From Sphingobacterium gobiense (lineage in GTDB: Bacteria; Bacteroidota; Bacteroidia; Sphingobacteriales; Sphingobacteriaceae), in contig NZ_PVBS01000002.1 of the NCBI RefSeq assembly GCF_002980575.1, forward strand, positions 682,001 to 746,000: 64,000 nt of DNA, given 5' to 3'. Positions 58,106 through 64,000 of the stretch are shown here, in pieces. The translations under genes and the position numbers were made by a program. Numbering within the stretch: position 1 is the first letter of the stretch; each line of letters begins with the position of its first letter. The notes below the pieces were generated by a model. That model ran no database searches. It worked only from the letters and a program-made list of their open reading frames with translations, and was not told the origin of the DNA.

Positions 58106-59380
58106 ATGAAACTAGATAATCAGACGATAGAACAACATAATCGGCAATTTGTGGAGAAGCACCAACGTGCTTTCTCCTATACAGCCGAAAATATAGCGAA
58201 TGTCGAAGAGCTATTGGATAAACTGCAACAGTTCCAGATTGCTATTCCAAGTTGGGCATTAGGGACAGGTGGGACGCGCTTTGGCCGTTTTTCGGGCAAA
58301 GGCGAACCGGGTACACTGGAGCAGAAGATTGAGGATGTCGGTTTGTTGCATGCGTTGAACCGTTCCAGTGGCGCTATTTCCCTCCATATTCCTTGGGATA
58401 TCCCAGACGATGCGGAGAAGATTAAGGAGCTTGCCGCTTCCCATGGGTTAGGTTTTGATGCGGTCAATTCCAATACATTTCAAGATCAACCCGGACAAGA
58501 ACATAGCTATAAATTTGGTTCCTTGCACCACGTAGACCCCAAGGTACGTAAACAAGCAGTCGATCATAATATCGACGTTATTAAACATGGTATAGCGCTA
58601 GGATCAAAGGCATTGACCGTTTGGTTGGCTGACGGTTCTTCCTTTCCCGGACAGCTTAATTTCCGCGAGGCTTTCCAAAATACTTTAGAAAGTTTGAAAG
58701 AGATTTACAACCATTTGCCGGACGATTGGAAAATGTTTGTCGAATACAAGGCCTTTGAACCAAACTTCTATTCGACGACGATTGCAGACTGGGGGCAATC
58801 ATTATTACTAGCCAGTAAGTTGGGCGACAAGGCTTATACGCTAGTGGATTTAGGACATCACTTGCCTAATGCGAATATAGAGCAAATTGTTTCCTTGTTG
58901 TTGATGGAAGGCAAACTAGGTGGTTTCCATTTTAACGATAGTAAGTATGCTGATGATGATTTGACGGCTGGTAGCATCAAGCCTTATCAATTGTTCTTGA
59001 TTTTCAGTGAACTGGTGGAGGGAATGGATGTTCGTGGAATCGAGCACGCTACTGGCTTGGGTTGGATGATCGACGCATCACATAACTTAAAAGATCCATT
59101 GGTGGACTTGTTACAATCGGTAGAAGCTATTAAAATTGCGTACGCACAGGCCTTATTGGTGGATCGTAAAGCGTTAAAAGAGGCGCAACAACAAAACAAC
59201 ATCGTGCGTGCACAGGAAATTCTACAAGACGCCTTCCGTACCGATGTACGTCCATTGGTAGCTGAAGCACGTTTACGTCAGGGGGCTGCCATAAATCCGG
59301 TCGCGTTATTCCGTGAATTGGATATTCGGAATAAGCTGATCGAAGAGCGCGGTAGCAATACGGTAGCGACGGGATTATAG
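58106..59380 (+). CDS. rhaI: L-rhamnose isomerase RhaI (Pseudomonas stutzeri type)
   Basis: Protein of 424 residues with the TIM-barrel pattern of the RhaI type, not the Escherichia coli RhaA type. Metal ligands line up with the Pseudomonas stutzeri enzyme: Glu213 in FVEYKAFEP, Asp248 in LVDLGHHLP, His275 in GGFHFNDSK and Asp323 in WMIDASHN. IPSWALGTGGTRFGRFSG near the start is also typical. It converts L-rhamnose to L-rhamnulose with a divalent metal. The gene follows the aldolase fusion by 26 bp. Confidence 0.94.
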   Translation: MKLDNQTIEQHNRQFVEKHQRAFSYTAENIANVEELLDKLQQFQIAIPSWALGTGGTRFGRFSGKGEPGTLEQKIEDVGLLHALNRSSGAISLHIPWDIPDDAEKIKELAASHGLGFDAVNSNTFQDQPGQEHSYKFGSLHHVDPKVRKQAVDHNIDVIKHGIALGSKALTVWLADGSSFPGQLNFREAFQNTLESLKEIYNHLPDDWKMFVEYKAFEPNFYSTTIADWGQSLLLASKLGDKAYTLVDLGHHLPNANIEQIVSLLLMEGKLGGFHFNDSKYADDDLTAGSIKPYQLFLIFSELVEGMDVRGIEHATGLGWMIDASHNLKDPLVDLLQSVEAIKIAYAQALLVDRKALKEAQQQNNIVRAQEILQDAFRTDVRPLVAEARLRQGAAINPVALFRELDIRNKLIEERGSNTVATGL

Positions 59381-59416
59381 TTTAATCACGAACAATAAAT
59401 TTACGATTTTTTCAAC

Positions 59417-59438
59417 TGATCCGCCAGCTGGCGGATCA
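59417..59438. repeat. Perfect 22-bp palindrome between rhaI and the kinase gene
   Basis: The sequence TGATCCGCCAG followed directly by CTGGCGGATCA is a perfect 22-bp palindrome in the 82-bp gap. It has no loop and no downstream T-run (CATCTTAGC follows), so it is not a standard terminator. It could be an operator or a dispersed palindromic element of the genome. Confidence 0.6.
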
Positions 59439-59462
59439 TCTTAGCTAATTTAAATTTTTAAA

Positions 59463-60809
59463 ATGCGTACGCCAGTTGTCGCTATTTTCGATGTAGGGAA
59501 GACAAATAAAAAATTGTTTTTGTTTGATGAACATTACGACATTGTTTTTGAGCGTTCCGCCAGATTTTTAGAAACAGTGGACGAAGACGGGGATCCGTGT
59601 GAAAACTTGGAGAGTCTTCGACTTTCTGTATTCGATTCTCTTCATGAAGTTTTTCGTTTGGGTGAGTTTGATATCAAAGCGATCAACTTTACTTCCTACG
59701 GCGCCAGTTTTGTGTATCTAGATGAAAGTGGGCGACCATTAACGCCTTTATATAATTACCTCAAAGCCTATCCCAAAACATTGGAAGAGCGTTTGCATAG
59801 CGCATATGGCGGGGTAGAAGCCTTTTCTCTTGCTACAGCCTCTCCGGCATTAGGAAGTTTGAACTCAGGATTGCAACTATATCGTTTGCAACAGGAGAAA
59901 CCGGACGTATACGAAAAAGTGAAATACGCCGTACATCTTCCGCAATATCTCAGTTTTTTGGTTTCGGGCCAGGTATATTCGGATATGACAAGTATAGGCT
60001 GCCATACGGCGCTTTGGGATTTTTCAAAGAATGCATACCACCATTGGGTAAAAGAAACAGGTATTGAAAAAAAGTTGGCACCCATTGTAAAAGGAGACGA
60101 AGTGTTTTCAGCAGCATTCCCGGGAAGCACTTACAAAGTGGGTGTGGGATTGCACGATAGTTCCTCGGCGCTCATTCCGTATTTACTGAATTTCCATGAA
60201 CCCTTTATTTTAATTTCTACGGGTACTTGGTGTATTTCATTAAACCCCTTTAATGACGAGAACCTAACGAAAGAGGAGTTGGAAAAAGACTGTCTATTCT
60301 ATATGACCTATGCGGGCACACCCGTTAAGGCGTCCCGCTTGTTTGCGGGTTATGAGCATGAAGTTCAGACAAAACGTATTGCAGAACATTTTCAGGTAAC
60401 GACCGGCCGTTTTAAGCATATAGAGATAGACTGGAAGATCATCGACAAGTTAAGCACCGGAAAAGAAATTCCAGTCAATCTAGATGCATTCGGTCAGGTA
60501 GATTTGAATAGCTACGCTGATTATATTGAAGCCTATCATGCATTTATAATTTACCTAGTGGCAGCGCAAGTCGCTTCTACTCGTCTTATTTTGGCTGAAA
60601 AGAGAATCAAGCGCATTTTTGTGGACGGTGGGTTTAGCAAAAACAGTATTTTTATGAATTTGCTTGCTAGAACGTTTGGTAATATCGAAATATACGCAGC
60701 TTCTATGGCGCAGGCTACGGCTATCGGTGCTGCATTGGTGATTCACGACCAATGGAATACGCAACCTGTGCCAAGCGATATTATCGAACTACGCTATTAT
60801 CGCGCTTAA
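59463..60809 (+). CDS. rhaB: Rhamnulokinase-type FGGY kinase
   Basis: Protein of 448 residues, somewhat shorter than classic FGGY kinases but normal for this branch. The phosphate-binding start is FDVGKTNKKLFLFDE with Asp10. The ATP domain carries GVGLHDSSSALIPYLL, ISTGTWCISLNPF and IFVDGGFSKNSIFMN. With rhaT, the aldolase fusion and rhaI directly upstream, L-rhamnulose is the expected substrate, giving rhamnulose 1-phosphate. Fuculose or a related ketose cannot be excluded from sequence. The transcript ends at the hairpin 32 bp downstream. Confidence 0.88.
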   Translation: MRTPVVAIFDVGKTNKKLFLFDEHYDIVFERSARFLETVDEDGDPCENLESLRLSVFDSLHEVFRLGEFDIKAINFTSYGASFVYLDESGRPLTPLYNYLKAYPKTLEERLHSAYGGVEAFSLATASPALGSLNSGLQLYRLQQEKPDVYEKVKYAVHLPQYLSFLVSGQVYSDMTSIGCHTALWDFSKNAYHHWVKETGIEKKLAPIVKGDEVFSAAFPGSTYKVGVGLHDSSSALIPYLLNFHEPFILISTGTWCISLNPFNDENLTKEELEKDCLFYMTYAGTPVKASRLFAGYEHEVQTKRIAEHFQVTTGRFKHIEIDWKIIDKLSTGKEIPVNLDAFGQVDLNSYADYIEAYHAFIIYLVAAQVASTRLILAEKRIKRIFVDGGFSKNSIFMNLLARTFGNIEIYAASMAQATAIGAALVIHDQWNTQPVPSDIIELRYYRA

Positions 60810-60840
60810 TAAAATCTAATATTCATACTGTGTTTAGGAG

Positions 60841-60872
60841 AGCGTATAGATGTAAGGTCTATGCGCTTTTTT
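60841..60872 (+). terminator. Rho-independent terminator of the rhamnose operon
   Basis: AGCGTATAGA (60841-60850), a 7-base loop and TCTATGCGCT (60858-60867) form a 10-bp stem with one G-T pair, followed by six T. It lies 32 bp after the kinase stop, in the convergent gap before the minus-strand GH28 gene. It should end rightward transcription. Confidence 0.8.
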
Positions 60873-62304
60873 ATAATGAGATATTTGCTGTATGTCGTTT
60901 TTCAACGGGTGACCCATCTTTAACATCGAGTTTAAAATCGAGCACTTCCCAGTTTTTACTGTAGCGAATTTTTCCAGCTTCTTTTGCTTGAATCGACACA
61001 TTTTGCAATGTGATCTGTTCTACCCACGATGAGGGAAGCCCTTCAACATTGATCGCTCTGTTGGCACCCTTAATCTGTATGTTGCGCATGGTGATATTCC
61101 GAAAAATCGGAATACCCCGTTCGGCAGGTTCAACAGGTTGTAATAGTGTTTTCCAATGTTTTGGTATTTCGTTGTAATGATAGCCTTCGGGTAATTTGGA
61201 GTAGCTATAGCTCGGGTTCCAGTTCATGTTTACTTGCAACACTACTCCGACGCTATCCATCTTCACATTTTCCAATACAATATGCTCCACGGTACCACCG
61301 CGCGTCGTTGCGGATTTGATATTTAGACAATTCTTCGTGCCGGAACCTTGAATATTGGTAGCGTAAACATGACGGATACCGCCAGAGGTCTCACTCCCTA
61401 ATGTAAGCAGGCCTGCCCCCCGACGAGCAAAGCAATCCCGAATAACAATGTATTCAGCCGGTCTATTAACCCTTAAACCGTCAGCATCGCGCCCGGCTTT
61501 GATACAAAAATTGTCGTCGTTGCAATCAATATCGGTATGCTGTACCAGAATCCAGGAAGATGAATCTATATCAATACCATCGGTACTAGGCCCATGACCG
61601 TCCACGTTATTGTTAATGGTTAGGCCATCGATCGTAATGTAAGTGGAATATAAAACCTGGACCGTCCAAAAGCCTGCTTGTTGTATCTCTAGGCCTTTTA
61701 ACGTTACGTTTTTTGCGTTGGATACGAGAATAGTGCGCGGCCGGCGCGCGTCGTAATCAACAATCCAACGTAAACCTTTTGGTTCATATTCCTCGGTTCG
61801 CATGCGCCAATATTGCTCCCAAAATGGTTTTCCCTGTGCATGGATAAGGCCTGTTCCACTGATGGCAGCATTTTCCTGATTCAACACATTGATTAACGCT
61901 GCAGGCCATTCCATCTCAATGCCGGCTACACGTGTATCAATGACCATATAATCATGGATATCTTGACTCCCTAAAAGGGTAACATTGCTGTCTATGATAA
62001 GATGAACATTACTCTTTACAAATATGGATCCGGTAAGGTAAGAACCCGGTTGGAAGCGCACGATACCTCCACCTGCTTTTGCGCAGTCGTCGATGGCTGC
62101 CTGAATGGCTTCTGTATTTAGCGTAATACCGTCGTGTTGTCCTCCGTAATCGTTAACAACAAACTCCTTTGTTTTTGATGGTTTTGATTGGGCACCCACC
62201 TTAGTATGCCAATCTGGAAATATTGCATGTTGGCCGACAACCGTTGAGAAGCCAAGCAGTGTAATAAAAAACGGCAGAAGAAAAATATATGCAGGTTTCA
62301 TCAT
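60871..62304 (-). CDS. GH28 family polygalacturonase/rhamnogalacturonase-like enzyme
   Basis: Protein of 477 residues on the minus strand with a signal peptide ending in VVGQ. The beta-helix has the GH28 start VVNDYGGQHDGITLNTEAIQ and active-site pieces PSTDGIDIDSSS (Asp242) and CNDDNFCIKAGRDADG (Asp263-Asp264). The third conserved motif, normally GHG, reads GAG at 296-298 within RRGAGLLTLGSETSGGIRHV, so the histidine is absent. That variant suggests an enzyme for rhamnogalacturonan or an unusual galacturonide and not standard homogalacturonan. It lies next to a two-component regulator on the same strand, 55 bp away. Confidence 0.88.
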   Translation of the reverse strand: MMKPAYIFLLPFFITLLGFSTVVGQHAIFPDWHTKVGAQSKPSKTKEFVVNDYGGQHDGITLNTEAIQAAIDDCAKAGGGIVRFQPGSYLTGSIFVKSNVHLIIDSNVTLLGSQDIHDYMVIDTRVAGIEMEWPAALINVLNQENAAISGTGLIHAQGKPFWEQYWRMRTEEYEPKGLRWIVDYDARRPRTILVSNAKNVTLKGLEIQQAGFWTVQVLYSTYITIDGLTINNNVDGHGPSTDGIDIDSSSWILVQHTDIDCNDDNFCIKAGRDADGLRVNRPAEYIVIRDCFARRGAGLLTLGSETSGGIRHVYATNIQGSGTKNCLNIKSATTRGGTVEHIVLENVKMDSVGVVLQVNMNWNPSYSYSKLPEGYHYNEIPKHWKTLLQPVEPAERGIPIFRNITMRNIQIKGANRAINVEGLPSSWVEQITLQNVSIQAKEAGKIRYSKNWEVLDFKLDVKDGSPVEKRHTANISL

Positions 62305-62359
62305 AGACGATATATAACGAGTTGAATGTGCAATTTATAAGATTATTTGCTTAAACGCG

Positions 62360-64000
62360 TTATGTGCCGTCCTGTGGGAAATCGCTTGAAATTGAATAAT
62401 GTTGTTTGGCATATGCACTCGGGGAGCATCCGTGTTTTGCTTTAAAGGTTTTTCTAAAATACTCAGGGTCATTAAACCCAACCATATAAGCGATTTCATT
62501 GATCTGAAATTTCTGGTCTTGTAGCAATTGTTGTGCACGATTCAATCGGATCTCTTTGATTAAATCGTTCATGCTATAACCTGTCAACGCCTTCATCTTA
62601 CGGTAAAGCTGTGCCCTACTCAGCCCGATTGCTTGGCAAACATCATCAATTTTTAAATCGGAATCCTGTACATGTGCTTCTATATAGAGCAACACCTTTT
62701 GAAGCAGTACTTCATCAGGCGATCGAGGATTTATTTTTGTTGGTTCAATAGTAACCTGTTGTTTGAACTTTTCTTGTATATGAAAACGTGTTAAGAGTTG
62801 GTTCCGTACTTTTAATGCAAGGATGGGCAAGTGAAATGGTTTGACCATATAATCATCTGCTCCTGTTTCCAATCCTTCCACCTCATATTCGACCCAAGTC
62901 CGGGCAGTGAGGAGGATAACCGGAATATGCCGCAGCAAAATGTCAGACTTTACCTGGCGTGTAAAGGATATGCCGTCGATCTTGGGCATCATGACATCGC
63001 TGATAATCAAGTCAGGCACATGTCTTTTGGCGAGCTTTAGCCCCTGCTCACCGTTGGTTGCCTCCAGTATGTCATAATCCTGACGAAAGAATTTCGCTAA
63101 ATAGCCCCGCATTTGGTCGTTATCTTCTACTAGAAGTAACGTGCATTTTCGTGGTAATAGCGGAAGTTGTTCTAAGTTGTCTTTCGATAGTTCCGTCGAT
63201 ATTGTAGGAGCAGGGCCATTACCATGTGTAGGAGGGGCCTTTTCTGTCACTGCCGCATTCGTACTCGTACTATCTTGCACGATAGGTAACATAATACGAA
63301 ATATCGTCAAATTATTTCGCTTGGTATTGGTACGGCTTTGTGCGATCAGCCTCCCCCCGTGCATTTCTACCAGCGTTTTGCTGTAGCTTAGTCCGAGTCC
63401 GGTACCCCCCGGAACGGTAGATCGACCCTGAAGGAAAGGTTTAAAAATACGATCGAGATCCTCGGGAGAAATACCTTTCCCGTTGTCTATAACGTCTATG
63501 CGTAAATGTTCATCATCTTGCTGGACACGGACTTTGATCATACCGCCGCTGTCGGTAAATTTAAGGGCATTTGATAAGAGGTTGTAAAGTACTTTCTCCA
63601 TTTTATCAGTGTCGAGTGTCGCATAGATTTCTGGTTTTGACGAAACCACCCTCAACCGGATTTTCTTTTGACGGGCTTGCTGGGAAAACGAATTGACCAC
63701 TTTTTGTACCAAGGAGAGAAGCTCCGTTTGTTCAATATGGAGCTCTTCGTTTCCTGTTTCAAAACGACGTATATCTAATAATTGATTGACCGTTTTTAAA
63801 AGGTGTTGACCATTCGTTTCCATCGTTTGGAGCTGCTCTTGAATCTGAAAATCTTGTTCTGTCCAGGTTTTTAGTTGCTGTATCGGGGAAAGTATTAAGG
63901 TAAGCGGCGTTTTTATCTCGTGGGAGATATTTGTAAAAAACTGCACCTTGCTTTCGTGGAGTTCTCGCTCTTTTTCGTGGAGAATCGCTTCATAATTGAG
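62360..64000 (-). CDS. Hybrid two-component system regulator (HTCS), C-terminal part
   Basis: The gene enters from the right edge on the minus strand, open to the last base, so the periplasmic sensor propeller lies outside the window. Visible domains in order: histidine kinase dimerisation box NISHEIKTPLTLILSP, ATPase motifs VIDNGKGISPEDLDRIFKPF and GTGLGLSYSKTLVEMHGG, receiver domain LLLVEDNDQMRGYLAKFF with DLIISDVMMPKIDG (phospho-Asp) and GADDYMVKPF, and an AraC-type DNA-binding domain (SRAQLYRKMKALTGYSMNDL, VGFNDPEYFRKTFKAKHG). HTCS proteins sense an oligosaccharide in the periplasm and switch on polysaccharide loci in Bacteroidota. It is a good candidate master regulator for the pectin genes of this window. 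Confidence 0.95.
   Translation of the reverse strand, partial: LNYEAILHEKERELHESKVQFFTNISHEIKTPLTLILSPIQQLKTWTEQDFQIQEQLQTMETNGQHLLKTVNQLLDIRRFETGNEELHIEQTELLSLVQKVVNSFSQQARQKKIRLRVVSSKPEIYATLDTDKMEKVLYNLLSNALKFTDSGGMIKVRVQQDDEHLRIDVIDNGKGISPEDLDRIFKPFLQGRSTVPGGTGLGLSYSKTLVEMHGGRLIAQSRTNTKRNNLTIFRIMLPIVQDSTSTNAAVTEKAPPTHGNGPAPTISTELSKDNLEQLPLLPRKCTLLLVEDNDQMRGYLAKFFRQDYDILEATNGEQGLKLAKRHVPDLIISDVMMPKIDGISFTRQVKSDILLRHIPVILLTARTWVEYEVEGLETGADDYMVKPFHLPILALKVRNQLLTRFHIQEKFKQQVTIEPTKINPRSPDEVLLQKVLLYIEAHVQDSDLKIDDVCQAIGLSRAQLYRKMKALTGYSMNDLIKEIRLNRAQQLLQDQKFQINEIAYMVGFNDPEYFRKTFKAKHGCSPSAYAKQHYSISSDFPQDGT

Overview
The window comes from the chromosome of a member of the Bacteroidota, most likely a Sphingobacteriaceae-type soil or plant-associated organism. 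The evidence is two SusC/SusD outer-membrane pairs, a hybrid two-component regulator, SPII lipoproteins, dense runs of glycoside hydrolases, and promoter-like TAnnTTTG boxes instead of sigma70-type ones. Almost everything is transcribed rightwards in long, tightly packed runs. The exceptions are an IclR regulator (about 25.1-25.9 kb) and the GH28/two-component regulator pair at the right edge. I see no rRNA, tRNA, CRISPR array or intact mobile element.

Region 1 (1-7.5 kb) is a sugar or sugar-acid catabolic operon. It holds a ribose-type ABC transporter (ATPase tail and permease), a glycerol-kinase-like FGGY kinase, an Asp/Glu-racemase-like protein, a BASS-type transporter, a RuBisCO-like protein and a DUF1537 four-carbon-acid-sugar kinase. 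The last two are the signature pair of the D-apionate (oxoisoapionate) route, which would end in 3-phosphoglycerate and glycolate. Apiose is a component of rhamnogalacturonan II, so the link to the pectin genes that follow makes sense.

Region 2 (7.5-25.1 kb) is a polysaccharide-utilisation locus: SusC/SusD, a GH78 rhamnosidase, a GH43-like propeller, a GH2 enzyme, a beta-helix GH141-like enzyme fused to a rhamnose-mutarotase-like domain, a Gfo/Idh oxidoreductase, a sodium symporter and a GH105 unsaturated-uronyl hydrolase.

Region 3 (25.1-38.5 kb) starts with an IclR regulator facing a second SusC/SusD pair across a 310-bp gap that contains a perfect 12-bp inverted repeat. Behind SusD is the most unusual unit in the window. 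It consists of two solute-binding-protein-fold proteins with no signal peptide, two tandem class III CoA-transferases, a Gfo/Idh oxidoreductase, a MaoC hydratase and a FucP-like permease, with the first five genes joined by overlaps or 2-nt gaps. I do not know a described pathway with this composition.

Region 4 (38.5-39.8 kb) is the only long gene-poor stretch. It carries a strict 21-bp-period repeat array, a large inverted repeat and a decayed XRE-regulator pseudogene.

Region 5 (39.8-54.7 kb) is a second enzyme run: GH78-like, GH2, GH106, GH127, a sialate-O-acetylesterase-type SGNH enzyme and a DUF5703 protein. Region 6 (54.9-60.8 kb) is a complete L-rhamnose pathway (rhaT, fused aldolase-dehydrogenase, rhaI, rhaB), closed by a hairpin terminator. 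Region 7 (60.9-64 kb) on the minus strand holds a GH28 enzyme and a hybrid two-component regulator that runs off the window.

Taken together, this is a pectin (rhamnogalacturonan) degradation island. Surface and periplasmic enzymes release rhamnose, arabinose, galactose, uronic acids and perhaps apiose, and the linked transporters and cytoplasmic pathways consume them. All functional calls are from sequence motifs and context read by eye; no database search was run.
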